Shown: positions 1-7,675 of the stretch, piece by piece | Numbering within the stretch: the stretch's first letter is position 1 | Layout of the letters: every line of letters starts with the position of its first letter | Source: Unio delphinus | Taxonomy: Eukaryota; Mollusca; Bivalvia; Unionida; Unionidae | Direction: 5' to 3' | NCBI GenBank assembly: GCA_029339505.1 | Contig: JAQISU010000081.1 | Span: 21,043,501 to 21,107,500, forward strand | Length of the DNA stretch: 64,000 bases | The notes under the pieces: model-generated | The model's database searches: none | Seen by the model: only the letters and a program-made list of their open reading frames with translations | Told to the model about the DNA's origin: nothing | Position numbers and translations under genes: made by a program

Positions 1-1157
1 TCATCTATACGGGGAAGCGGGTGTGAATCTTTAATTGTAATGTCATTTAACTGCCTGTAGTCAACACAGAAGCGAAGGGACTGGTCCTTTTTCTTGACAA
101 GTACGACCGGGGCCGACCACGGGCTAGAGGAAGGTTCGATGATCCCTTGCTCAGCCATTTTTTTAATCTCTTGTTCAGCGTCCTTGACTTTCGCCAACTG
201 TATACGCCTCGGTCGTAGGCGTATCGGTAGGTTATTATCGGTGTTAAAAGAATGTTCTACTAAATTTGTTCGGCCCATGTCATCTGGTGACTTGGAGAAT
301 ATACTTTGATATTCAATATGCAGATACTTCAATGCAGCCTTCTCCACGCCATTTAGATTCGTGCTACTCTCGTCATAGAGATTTATCAAATGCTCAGGGA
401 GTTCTGAAGGCGTGGATTTACTGCCTTCCATAGCTGTAACGACATTAACGTTCTCTGGTGATTCTACCATATATTCTTCTATGCATTCTAAAGTAGCGGC
501 AACTGTATTTTTGTAGATAATACGCGGTTCGTCGCTTAAATTCACTACGCGCAAAGGCACATATCCACGAGAAGGGTTCACCAGGGCCTTAGCGACAAGG
601 AGACCACATTTCTCTGCGAAATTTGAAATCGGTGATACGAGACCCACATTTTTATTAGATATGATTCCAATCGGTTTCCCAGGTACCAACACTTCGCTGT
701 CTGGTGGGACTATAACCTTCTCAGTGACCGCTATCCTGCAGCTAGTGTACTGAGCATCCTTGCTGTATCTAAAACATGGAATTTTATTACCCTTTACTAG
801 GATAATTTGTTTACGCAGTAAAACATCACAGCGATTAGATGTTAAGAAGTCAATTCCTAAAATTCCTTCTGATTTAATATCAGCTATTAGTGCCTTATGC
901 CTAAATGTATGTTCTCCAATATGGATATATACGATAGCCGCACCAAAAAAAGGAGAGGTTTCACCCGTGGCTGTTACTAGACTTATATTTACAGGTGAGA
1001 TATCGGGGCGAGATGTTTTTTCAAGCTTGTCAACAAAGTCTTTGCTTAAAATTGTAACATTCGCTCCGGTATCCACCAATAAAGTTATTGGCGCGTTTTG
1101 CACTTTTGCGCTCACAAATAGACCTTCCTCATTTACAAATGAATTACCAATTGTCAA
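1..1157 (-). CDS. pol: Protease-reverse transcriptase, unit 1, partial at window edge
   Basis: The frame is open from 1157 to the left window edge and matches codons 1-385 of the unit 2 protease-RT. It includes the DTG protease site and the start of RT, but the YLDD box is beyond the edge. Translation would begin by frameshift from gag, so 1157 is only a nominal start. Confidence 0.9.
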   Translation of the reverse strand, partial: MTIGNSFVNEEGLFVSAKVQNAPITLLVDTGANVTILSKDFVDKLEKTSRPDISPVNISLVTATGETSPFFGAAIVYIHIGEHTFRHKALIADIKSEGILGIDFLTSNRCDVLLRKQIILVKGNKIPCFRYSKDAQYTSCRIAVTEKVIVPPDSEVLVPGKPIGIISNKNVGLVSPISNFAEKCGLLVAKALVNPSRGYVPLRVVNLSDEPRIIYKNTVAATLECIEEYMVESPENVNVVTAMEGSKSTPSELPEHLINLYDESSTNLNGVEKAALKYLHIEYQSIFSKSPDDMGRTNLVEHSFNTDNNLPIRLRPRRIQLAKVKDAEQEIKKMAEQGIIEPSSSPWSAPVVLVKKKDQSLRFCVDYRQLNDITIKDSHPLPRID

Positions 1158-1181
1158 AGTATTGGGCCACCCATTAGGATC

Positions 1182-1223
1182 CGTCGACCTCAGGCCCTCG
1201 AGCTCGACGTTTAAAAGTTTCCC
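1182..1223 (-). promoter_or_regulatory. Programmed -1 ribosomal frameshift signal, gag to pol (unit 1)
   Basis: In the gag frame the last sense codons contain G GGA AAC (plus 1223-1217), a canonical X XXY YYZ slippery heptamer, followed by TTT TAA. The pol frame is -1 to gag and is open from before this heptamer into protease. After a 7-nt spacer (1216-1210) a stem-loop follows: CGTCGAGCTC pairs with GAGGTCGACG with one G-G mismatch and an 8-nt loop (1209-1182). Frame, heptamer, spacing and stem all agree, so I infer a gag-pol fusion made by -1 frameshifting. The same 42 bp occurs in every unit at 9958, 18730, 27523, 36245, 44965, 53713 and 62477. Confidence 0.8.
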
Positions 1224-2554
1224 TGAGATTTTGTGATGTTACTCCCCTCGGGAACCTTATTCTCTTTGTGTAAATGTTGTGGGCCGTTTTGATTCCGCCA
1301 TTTCCAATTGCCGTTTTCCCGATAATCGCCTCGGTTTTGATTCGGACGCTTCGAGTTATTTTTATCGTGGTTAAACTGATTGTACTGTTTGTTTGAATTT
1401 GACAGATTTCTTACTTCTTTTACTAAATTTCCTATTTCTTGTTTGAAACAGTCAAATTCTTTATGTAGCATACTGCAGATGCTATCATCCTCCCTTTGCC
1501 CTTTTGTGTCAGATAAGCTTTTTGCATCAGAGATATTACTTTTATTTACAAGTCGGACAGAGCGTCCGCGCTGTCGGTCCGCTAATCTATGAGTCTCTAA
1601 TCTAACGGCCAATGTTTCAGCTTCGTTTATGTCCTTTGGTCGCGCTTCTCGCAACCTCAGTCTTGTGTTTGACTCGGATATGGCATCAATAAAATGATCG
1701 AGTGACAGAATATCAGTAATAGCTGAACTAGCTCCTGGATAAGACTGTCGCGTCAATTTTTTTATTGACTGAGCTAATTCTGGCAAAGATTCGTCTTTAC
1801 CCCGAACTCGGGTTTGCAGTTGTGCTCGGTACATTTCTGCCTTATTAACCGACCCATATCGAGTATTCAACGCGTGTACGAGTGTGTCGTAGTCACGTCG
1901 CTGAAATTCGCTAAGTTCATTCAACAATGCTCGTGCGTTGCCCTTCAGGCTACTTGCCAGGTAAAGTGACATGGCTGTATAATCCCATTTATTTATCTCC
2001 GCCAAAATTTGGAATTGTGCTAGGTATTCATCCAAATCCTCGCTTCCATCGTACTGCTGAGGTTTCATTTGTAAATTTTGTTTATTAGCCCTGGTTGACC
2101 TCTCAGACCGTGAATAATGAAAATCTTGATTTTTATTCATATTTATACCAGACGCATGATCAACTGGAATATTTATGTTTTCACAACGTACTGAAGAGTG
2201 CCCTAGTGTACTTGATGCAGAATGACTTTCCCGTGCATTCAACTTTGATTCCGATTTTGAAATTTGAAGGCCGAAATCTTGTCTCAGCTGATTTATCTGT
2301 TCAGTTAACTGATTTTTGACTTCACTTAAAGTTTTAGAAGTTTTTTGTTGTATTTCCATAACACTTTTACATATTTCATCTTTCATCAAGATCAATTCAT
2401 TATTTAGTACTTCTGCACTGAGACCAGTAACTGCCAATGACAAACTTTCGTTTTCTTCGTCGACAAACGAGTAATCATTGCTATTTCTTTCGTCGACCTC
2501 ATCTGATGATGGGAGCGAGTTTGGATTAATTATAACTTCACCTGAATCATCCAT
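1211..2554 (-). CDS. gag: Gag structural protein, unit 1
   Basis: This is an intact 447-codon frame with the same predicted protein as unit 2 gag. It lies 114 bp downstream of the primer-binding site. The start codon context CCAAGATGG has A at -3 and G at +4, which is a strong initiation context. Confidence 0.9.
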   Translation of the reverse strand: MDDSGEVIINPNSLPSSDEVDERNSNDYSFVDEENESLSLAVTGLSAEVLNNELILMKDEICKSVMEIQQKTSKTLSEVKNQLTEQINQLRQDFGLQISKSESKLNARESHSASSTLGHSSVRCENINIPVDHASGINMNKNQDFHYSRSERSTRANKQNLQMKPQQYDGSEDLDEYLAQFQILAEINKWDYTAMSLYLASSLKGNARALLNELSEFQRRDYDTLVHALNTRYGSVNKAEMYRAQLQTRVRGKDESLPELAQSIKKLTRQSYPGASSAITDILSLDHFIDAISESNTRLRLREARPKDINEAETLAVRLETHRLADRQRGRSVRLVNKSNISDAKSLSDTKGQREDDSICSMLHKEFDCFKQEIGNLVKEVRNLSNSNKQYNQFNHDKNNSKRPNQNRGDYRENGNWKWRNQNGPQHLHKENKVPEGSNITKSQGNF

Positions 2555-2668
2555 CTTGGTGAAATATGTATAATTAAAATAAGGATAAAATACTGTCTGG
2601 TTGCTTTATAGCAATTAGTACAAATATCAAATTAAAATTCTTTCTAATCACTAGAATACAGGATGTAT

Positions 2669-2689
2669 AATCCCACTTCGCTGCCACCA
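2669..2689 (-). promoter_or_regulatory. Primer-binding site, tRNA-Leu type (unit 1)
   Basis: Two bases inside the LTR end the sense strand reads TGGTGGCAGCG, then AA, then GTGGGATT. Without the AA this is the complement of the 3' end of an animal tRNA-Leu(AAG), including CCA. It would prime minus-strand DNA synthesis. The 2-nt insertion after 11 paired bases is unusual. Copies are at 11445-11465, 20217-20237, 29010-29030, 37732-37752, 46452-46472, 55200-55220 and 63964-63984. Confidence 0.8.
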
Positions 2690-2789
2690 ATTGTAACGCC
2701 GTTTCCGGCTACAATATTTGTGGGTTCTCCTGTCTAGCTTTTGATTAGAAAGAATACTACAAGACCGTATAGAATCAACATCAAAAGTA

Positions 2790-2795
2790 TTTATT
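2790..2795 (-). terminator. Poly(A) signal AATAAA in LTR1
   Basis: The sense strand reads CAAATAAATACTTTTG followed by a TG-rich stretch, as expected for a polyadenylation signal near the R/U5 boundary. Copies are at 11566, 20338, 29131, 37853, 46573 and 55321. Confidence 0.65.
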
Positions 2796-2941
2796 TGTAA
2801 ATTACCTCAAGTACAACAGCAGGTGAACATGCAATTATTGAATGTCAATACTGTTACACATACATAAACATTTAATATTTAATACGAGACTTATGTAAAC
2901 CAGAGAATCACGGGGGACAAAGGTGATCGACTCCCGTGGGG

Positions 2942-2978
2942 GAAGGTGCAATGGAGCTTCAAATATAATTGCACCTTC
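2942..2978 (-). other. Stem-loop in the R region of LTR1
   Basis: A perfect 11-bp inverted repeat, GAAGGTGCAAT (2942-2952) and ATTGCACCTTC (2968-2978), flanks a 15-nt loop. It would be at the 5' and 3' ends of the element RNA because it lies in R. Confidence 0.6.
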
Positions 2979-3109
2979 TCCACCTCTTTAAGAATATATT
3001 TATAATGGTTTATATTACATAGAATTAACGTTATGGACGTACAAGATGGAGTTGCTTAAGTGGGACGGTGAATAAGGTGAAGTATTAACCTTCAGGTGTT
3101 GAAGGTGAA

Positions 3110-3211
3110 GAGTTTTGTAAGGTGAAGGTGCAACGTGAGTCACCTTCTAATGAAGGTGGAGAGTTTTGTAAGGTGAAGGTGCAACGTGAGTCACCTTCTA
3201 ATGAAGGTGGA
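3110..3211 (-). repeat. Two tandem 51-bp repeats in the R region of LTR1
   Basis: Units 3110-3160 and 3161-3211 are identical. Each contains a 7-bp stem GAAGGTG/CACCTTC with a 10-nt loop. The period is a multiple of three, so a short open frame runs through it, but nothing else suggests coding. Present in all LTRs (11886, 20658, 29451, 38173, 46893, 55641). Confidence 0.85.
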
Positions 3212-3304
3212 GAGTGACGGTTTAGTAGCGTTAATAATTTATATATCAGTTTCTGAGGGAACAATTTGTATGTTTCCAAGGATTATATTTATCGTAATTA
3301 TCTG

Positions 3305-3354
3305 TCACCTTCACTTTACATAGATTAATTGCGGTGATAATTCACCGAAGGTGA
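3305..3354 (-). other. Nested inverted repeats in the R region of LTR1
   Basis: TCACCTTC (3305-3312) pairs with GAAGGTGA (3347-3354). Between them CGGTGA-TAAT-TCACCG (3332-3347) is a perfect 6-bp hairpin that overlaps the outer arm by one base. Confidence 0.55.
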
Positions 3355-3604
3355 AATCATATCAACCAATACGGTAGCAGACGTCACCTCATGAATAATA
3401 AATAACATCTGGAATTACCCGTAATGTCAAGCAAGCATATCAATTTTCATTTGAACTAACCATTGCAACCTGACTATGTTTATCCAACATAGCTTGAGAC
3501 ATTATAATATAGTTGAATGGGTACAAGTCACCCGATGCTTGCTTCCGTCTGCTCTGAACGCTGGACAAGATAACAGTGAAGCCCCCTATTACATGTACGT
3601 GGTG

Positions 3605-3641
3605 CTATTTATAGGAAAAGGTCATGTGACCAATAGCCAAT
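3605..3641 (-). promoter_or_regulatory. LTR1 core promoter: two inverted CCAAT boxes, E-box, TATA box
   Basis: In sense direction ATTGG occurs twice (3641-3637 and 3634-3630), then GTCACATGAC (3630-3621), an E-box of the USF/MITF/TFE type, then TATAAATAG (3613-3605). Order and spacing fit an RNA polymerase II promoter with a start near 3575-3580. Copies are at 12381, 21153, 29946, 38668, 47388 and 56142. Confidence 0.7.
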
Positions 3642-4046
3642 CAGATTCCATAGTGCTCGCTGACCAAAAGAGTGCAAATGGCGGATTAGTATGTATTTTG
3701 ACGGCGAGTACACAGACAAACATTGGAGTTATAGAATAATTTGACCATGTCCTGGTGGAATTATACATTTATACGAGGTAATTTCCATTGTGCTGCTATG
3801 ACTAAGATGTAAAATATGCACAAACTATTCATACAAGGTTACAATACATACCAAATCTGTCTATCACCTCGTGTCAAAACATCGTGAATCAGCGTGTTCC
3901 AATACACAATGCAGGTAACAAAAGTCACTTGCCAAACGCTGAAAGACGTGTCCTAAATAAGTAAGCTATACATATTACCATACATAAAGCACATATCTCA
4001 TCTAGGAAATGATGCATAGTAATTACATTATAAATTCGTAATGAAG

Positions 4047-4060
4047 GTAATGTTCATTAC
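4047..4060 (-). other. Palindrome at the outer (U3) tip of LTR1
   Basis: GTAATG-TT-CATTAC is a perfect 6-bp inverted repeat beginning one base inside the LTR end, where integrase would bind. It is present in every LTR. Confidence 0.5.
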
Positions 4061-4061
4061 A

Positions 4062-4074
4062 CTGCCCCCTTCCT
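4062..4074 (-). promoter_or_regulatory. Polypurine tract, unit 2
   Basis: The sense strand reads AGGAAGGGGGCAG directly before the TGTAATG start of the 3' LTR. This is the expected place and composition for the plus-strand DNA primer. Copies are at 12838, 21610, 30403, 39125, 47845 and 56599. Confidence 0.8.
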
Positions 4075-4504
4075 AAGGCATTTGGTCCCCAAAGCTTACA
4101 AGAATAGCATAATGTTAAGAACACATTATTTCGGCACATACACCGAGATATATTTAAGATTTAAAGATGAATTAACATTTAGCATCAAAGCAAAAACAGT
4201 TTTTAAAGACTGTTTTGGTTATATTTGAAATATAATTAGCTTTTGAGTACTCATATAAGCACAAATTACAAAAATTGCAACAACGACTTTTGACAGGCAT
4301 TACTACCGAAAGTCAAGAACACTTAATGAAAAATAAAAAATAGTTAAATGTACACTTCAATACTATGTGAGAAGACAAAAAAAATACATCATACTTTTGT
4401 ATGACATAGTGGATACAATGATGAATATTTACATGCAAAGGCAATGTGTCACGAACTTAAAAAAAATTGATTTACTTAAGCAAAGATCAATACAGTCAGC
4501 TGTG
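4075..4504. other. AT-rich non-coding stretch between polypurine tract and (TA)n, unit 2
   Basis: No gene is supported in these 430 bp. An 8-bp perfect inverted repeat AAAACAGT/ACTGTTTT with an 8-nt loop lies at 4193-4216. The stretch may be 3' untranslated sequence brought in with the captured gene, but that is inference. Confidence 0.6.

Positions 4505-4596
<92 letters not shown>
4505..4596. repeat. (TA)n microsatellite, 92 bp, interrupted, unit 2
   Basis: (TA)9 is followed by TTT and then uninterrupted TA. The identical allele, including the interruption and total length, is found in unit 4 but not in the intervening unit 3. Confidence 0.95.
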
Positions 4597-4600
<4 letters not shown>

Positions 4601-4706
4601 AAACTATTATAACCATACCATCTCTTCATTAATTGATACAATAGCTAATACAGACTTGTATAATTGTCTTAATTCAGTATAATTAATCCAATCGATCCAA
4701 TAAATT

Positions 4707-5468
4707 CTATTCTTCTTTCCGGATGGTTGTGATAGCGAGTCTCCTCTCCAGAAGTAGGCTGAAATGCTGTAGGTTGTAATATTCGGCTTCTCTTTGTAGT
4801 TCTCGTAAGTACCTTAGGTCGTGAGGCAAAGTATTAGTTGTATCTCCTCCTCCATTTCTGAGATAATTTAGAATGTGTCTGAATGTGAATCTGAAATGAC
4901 TTGGGTTACGATCTATGAAGTAAGTATAAACGCTGTCGGTATTGTATGGTTTCAGAGGAGAGTCTGGCATGACCATGTATGCCAAAACAGATGATGGATC
5001 CTTCTGTAAAGTTGAGACAGATGTCTCGAACTTCTGACCACCAACATTCAGTATGAATCTCTTATCCTGGGCCAGCTTCATATGTTGAACCCTGAGAACT
5101 TGGGTCGGGGTATGTATGTAAGCCACACTTGGTGCCTTGGCTGGTGTCCTAGGTTTGGGTGAATACAGACTTCCGGTATGGATACTCCCAAAGTCATCAT
5201 CCACCTCAGCCAGTATGGAAATGACATCCTCCTCCTGAACTGGAGGGCTGATTGCATCAGAAGCTGGTCCTGGATGGTGTAACTTGACAGAGGATGTTTC
5301 TAGTAGATTGCATGGATTAGGTTGTAAATTTTCTCCCTCTTTCACCTTGGGCTGCTTGAGTGGTGATGCTAGCTCTTTTGTAAAGGTCTGATGCGATTTT
5401 TTTGAGGACGGTAATCCGTTGCAAAGGGGTTGATGACTTACATCTCTTGGGAGAGGGTGATCGATCAT
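4707..5468 (-). CDS. T1/KCTD-type BTB-domain protein, captured gene, unit 2
   Basis: This is a 253-codon frame. Residues 137-244 form a Kv-T1/KCTD-type BTB fold: NVGG at 141-144, FET at 147-149, YFIDR at 183-187, ILNYLRNG at 199-206, then LP, an LREL helix and EAEYY at 227-231. Such domains oligomerise; in KCTD proteins they often serve as cullin-3 adaptors, but no substrate can be named here. Residues 1-130 are polar and Pro/Ser-rich with an acidic patch near 79-92. A four-residue insertion seems to sit before ILNYLR. The frame overlaps the zinc-finger frame upstream by 152 bp in a +1 register. The shown ATG may not be the native start: the two frames probably once formed one gene. It is not recognisable as an env protein. 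Confidence 0.8.
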   Translation of the reverse strand: MIDHPLPRDVSHQPLCNGLPSSKKSHQTFTKELASPLKQPKVKEGENLQPNPCNLLETSSVKLHHPGPASDAISPPVQEEDVISILAEVDDDFGSIHTGSLYSPKPRTPAKAPSVAYIHTPTQVLRVQHMKLAQDKRFILNVGGQKFETSVSTLQKDPSSVLAYMVMPDSPLKPYNTDSVYTYFIDRNPSHFRFTFRHILNYLRNGGGDTTNTLPHDLRYLRELQREAEYYNLQHFSLLLERRLAITTIRKEE

Positions 5469-5853
5469 CCTTTTGCCAGAGTTGACTTATATGTGAGTGA
5501 GCTCTGTGAAGATTTTTCTCTTGCCTTCCCCCTACCTCGGCAAGCCTCCTCTTGACCGGAACTACACTGTTCTTACAGTTTTGGGCGTACGTTTCATACG
5601 CGGCCTCAACTTCAGAGCCTCTCTCCATTGTCATCCTTCTAACTAGGGTCATAGCTATATTCAGACCTCTTTTGCTGCATGAATGGCGCACAGATGACCT
5701 AGGGAAGACATTTTTGCACGTGGAACATTGGTATCCAAAGCCACTGTGTCTTTCCAACATATGCCTCTCCACACAGTACTTGGAGGGATTCTCAAAGTCA
5801 TTCTTGCAATGTGCACACTGCCACAGAGTCACCTGCAAAGAAGATGTAGGCAT
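5317..5853 (-). CDS. Cys/His zinc-finger protein fragment upstream of BTB frame, unit 2
   Basis: This 178-codon frame starts 130 bp after the integrase end. C13, C16, H31 and H36 make a C2H2-like finger with a long spacer. C43, C46, H57 and C59 make a second CCHC-like one. Basic patches KRR at 101-103 and PKRCK at 135-139 could be nuclear localisation signals. The frame runs past an A7 run (plus 5397-5403) into 49 residues that overlap the BTB frame. Losing one A, or splicing a 202-nt candidate intron (GTAAGT at 5441-5436, acceptor AG at 5241-5240), would put both frames in register. A good acceptor, TCTTCTTTGCAG, lies at codons 4-7, so the coding exon may begin at 5832. I cannot assign a family name. 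Confidence 0.65.
   Translation of the reverse strand: MPTSSLQVTLWQCAHCKNDFENPSKYCVERHMLERHSGFGYQCSTCKNVFPRSSVRHSCSKRGLNIAMTLVRRMTMERGSEVEAAYETYAQNCKNSVVPVKRRLAEVGGRQEKNLHRAHSHISQLWQKDDRSPSPKRCKSSTPLQRITVLKKIASDLYKRASITTQAAQGERGRKFTT
5397..5403 (-). other. A7 homopolymer at the zinc-finger/BTB frame junction, unit 2
   Basis: On the sense strand seven A residues lie where both overlapping frames are open. The BTB frame is +1 to the zinc-finger frame, so a one-base insertion here explains the break. The same A7 occurs in all seven units that contain the region (for example 14169-14175 in unit 3). Confidence 0.6.
5833..5845 (-). promoter_or_regulatory. Candidate 3' splice site upstream of the zinc-finger coding region, unit 2
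   Basis: CATCTTCTTTGCAG, a pyrimidine tract followed by CAG, precedes GTGACTCTG, which encodes the first finger. It could allow a spliced subgenomic mRNA, as retroviral env genes use, or could be a leftover exon boundary of the captured gene. One donor-like site, GAA|GTAAGA, lies in gag (1409-1414 in unit 1). Confidence 0.4.
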
Positions 5854-5983
5854 CGTAAGTAATCTTGTTTAGGCTATGCCTTTACTACTAAATAAATACA
5901 TTAGCATTCAGCATTTGATTGGAAAACAAAACAAAACAAAATGATACAGCTTTTGTATATTTCTGGTCATTTATCAGTATACA

Positions 5984-6283
5984 TTATGACAATAACCAGT
6001 TTGGTTTATCTTGACCTAAGTAAGGCTTGAGTCTGTCAGAGTGAACCACTTTCGGTTTACTTCTGCGATCCTTCAGGACTCTATAGAGAACATCGTTCAA
6101 TTTACAAGTGATCAAATATGGACCGTCCCAGTCACATTGTAACTTTTTACATTTGCTTTTAGGTTGATGAGGATAATACAGCCATACAGCGTCACCCTTA
6201 TTAAAATTCCTGGCTCGGAAGTCATACTGTCGTTTCATTCGATCGGTCGATAGTTTGATATGCTCACGTGCGAACTCGTGCAT
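5984..6283 (-). CDS. pol: Integrase C-terminal GPY/F module, unit 2
   Basis: These 99 codons continue the integrase frame after a single TAG (6298-6296). They hold the conserved VWLYYP segment, WDGPY of the GPY/F module at about residues 52-56, and the HSDRLKPY ending. This module contacts DNA and helps multimerise integrase in gypsy-type elements. The ATG at 6283 is internal to the original protein and is probably not a natural start. The same TAG occurs in all seven units that contain this region. Confidence 0.85.
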   Translation of the reverse strand: MHEFAREHIKLSTDRMKRQYDFRARNFNKGDAVWLYYPHQPKSKCKKLQCDWDGPYLITCKLNDVLYRVLKDRRSKPKVVHSDRLKPYLGQDKPNWLLS

Positions 6284-6295
6284 TTTATCAATTTT

Positions 6296-7675
6296 CTAGC
6301 AAAGTTCATAAGCATAATCACTTTGAAAGTTCTCATTTTCTTTTTCGGCCTCAATACGGCCTAACACTAAATCTACTGGCAATGACACCTGACGTCCGAA
6401 CATCATTTCATAGGGAGAGACTCCTGTACTCTCATGAACAGCTGATCTGTAAGCCAGCATAAGTAGATATATATGTTCATCCCAGTCCTTTTGCTGTTCT
6501 GAAACATAGGCAGACAAAATAGTCTCAATAGTTCGATTAGTACGTTCAACCATGCCATCAGATTGAGGTCGTAATGGGGTGGACCTTGTTTTTTCAATAC
6601 CTAGGATATTACAGACCTCTTTAAACACATGAGACTCAAAATTCGCCCCTTGATCGGAGTGGATTTGCATCGGGACTCCGAAGATTGATATAACTCGTTC
6701 AATAAGCTTTCGGGCAACCGTAGCGGCTTCCTGATTTCTAATGGGGATTGCTTCTGTCCATTTTGTGAAGTAATCTGCTACCACCAAGAGATAGCGGTTA
6801 CCTTTCATAGATGTCGGTAAGGGTCCAAGTATATCTAACGCAAGTCGTTCAAACGGAGCGCCAACATTGTATTGCTGCATTGGTGCCCTTGACTTATATA
6901 AGGGAGATTTCCTTGAAGCACATTTGTCACAGACTTTACACCAGTGTTCCACATCACTGCGTTGCCGATACCAGAAGTATCTATTACGAACTTTAAAGAG
7001 GGTTTTCTTAACCCCAAGGTGACCACCTGTTATCGAATTGTGTAACTGTTCAAGTACAAAAGATTTTAGCGAACTAGGTAGCACTATTTGCCAGACGATA
7101 TGCTTACCAGCATCTGATTCACATTTCCGACAAAAAATTTCATCATGCAAAAACAACGACTCATATCGAGCCCAATAATATTTGACCGCCACACCTAGGT
7201 GTGAAATTTGTGCCCAAGAAGGTTTCTGCTCCTCTAACTTCCATTCCCTAACATGACAAAGCACTAAGTCCTGCCTCTGCAACTCTCTCATCTTTTCCTT
7301 GGAAAAGAATCCCTCATTCTCGCCTTCTATCTTTTCACTTTCTGTATATATCGGGTCATATAACTTACCCGACCGAGTGCAAGATCGTACTGAATTGGTT
7401 AAATTCACATCGGTGAGTAAATGTGATCTCGAGCCATAACTACGTTCGATTTCTGCTGCTAAGGAAGTACCATGCAGTCTACCGTCAACCGATAGATTTG
7501 TGTCTTTCTCAAGGCAATCTTCAACGCCTACACCTGCGCAACTATTTTGAGAATTGCACGGTTTCTTGCCAGCTGCGTCTCGTTGGTATAGCTCGTCCGT
7601 TGAATTACCGGTTTCGCGCCTTATATGCTCGTTCGCAAGTTCGATCGAGGCTACTTCGATCCTTTTCATTGTCAT
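6296..7675 (-). CDS. pol: Integrase, unit 2
   Basis: This 459-codon frame inserts element DNA into the genome. It has the HHCC zinc domain (H212, H219, C249, C252) and the DDE core: D281 in LALDILGP, D341 in HSDQG and E377 in MVERTNRT, with 35 residues between the last two. Residues 1-130 form the RNase H-integrase linker. The ATG at 7675 overlaps the TGA of the upstream RNase H frame. An in-frame TAA (7711-7709) lies just upstream, in what should be continuous pol. At its end a TAG at 6298-6296 cuts off the GPY/F module. The catalytic core is intact, but no full-length integrase can be made from a normal Gag-Pol. Confidence 0.93.
   Translation of the reverse strand: MTMKRIEVASIELANEHIRRETGNSTDELYQRDAAGKKPCNSQNSCAGVGVEDCLEKDTNLSVDGRLHGTSLAAEIERSYGSRSHLLTDVNLTNSVRSCTRSGKLYDPIYTESEKIEGENEGFFSKEKMRELQRQDLVLCHVREWKLEEQKPSWAQISHLGVAVKYYWARYESLFLHDEIFCRKCESDAGKHIVWQIVLPSSLKSFVLEQLHNSITGGHLGVKKTLFKVRNRYFWYRQRSDVEHWCKVCDKCASRKSPLYKSRAPMQQYNVGAPFERLALDILGPLPTSMKGNRYLLVVADYFTKWTEAIPIRNQEAATVARKLIERVISIFGVPMQIHSDQGANFESHVFKEVCNILGIEKTRSTPLRPQSDGMVERTNRTIETILSAYVSEQQKDWDEHIYLLMLAYRSAVHESTGVSPYEMMFGRQVSLPVDLVLGRIEAEKENENFQSDYAYELC

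Larger units (their letters stand above)
1..4061 (-). mobile_element. Retrotransposon unit 1 (truncated by window edge) with LTR1
   Basis: This holds LTR1, the primer-binding site, gag and the protease plus first part of RT. The rest of pol and the zinc-finger/BTB module lie outside the window. The visible part matches unit 2 at an offset of 8776 bp. Confidence 0.95.
2692..4061 (-). repeat. LTR1 (1370 bp), shared by units 1 and 2
   Basis: In sense orientation the LTR begins TGTAATGAACATTACC (4061) right after the polypurine tract and ends GGCGTTACA (2692), two bases before the primer-binding site. TGTAA/TTACA form short terminal inverted repeats. Inside are a CCAAT/E-box/TATA promoter (3641-3605), an AATAAA signal (2795-2790) and a hairpin-rich R region (about 2915-3355). 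A start near 3575-3580 and a poly(A) site near 2770 would give an R region of about 800 nt and a U5 of about 80 nt. No protein-coding capacity is convincing here. Confidence 0.93.

Noticed and set aside
1175..1210. Cluster of BamHI, SalI, Bsu36I, XhoI and SacI sites that resembles a cloning polylinker
   Set aside because: It is present in every unit, encodes the start of the pol frame and forms the stem of the frameshift signal. Coincidence is the better explanation, and no vector sequence is next to it.
760..1236. 158-codon plus-strand frame opposite protease, and other plus-strand frames opposite gag, RT and integrase
   Set aside because: They lie antisense to well supported retroelement domains, match no recognisable family and recur only because the unit recurs.
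3085..3279. 64-codon minus-strand frame with a duplicated 17-residue segment
   Set aside because: It is the translation of the two 51-bp repeats in the LTR R region; hairpin arms explain the pattern better than a protein.
3476..3739. 87-codon plus-strand frame in the LTR
   Set aside because: It runs antisense across the promoter, has no recognisable motif, and there is no promoter for that strand.
4367..4641. Reading frames on both strands that encode long Tyr-Ile repeats
   Set aside because: They are translations of the (TA)n microsatellite; length varies between units and there is no other coding evidence.
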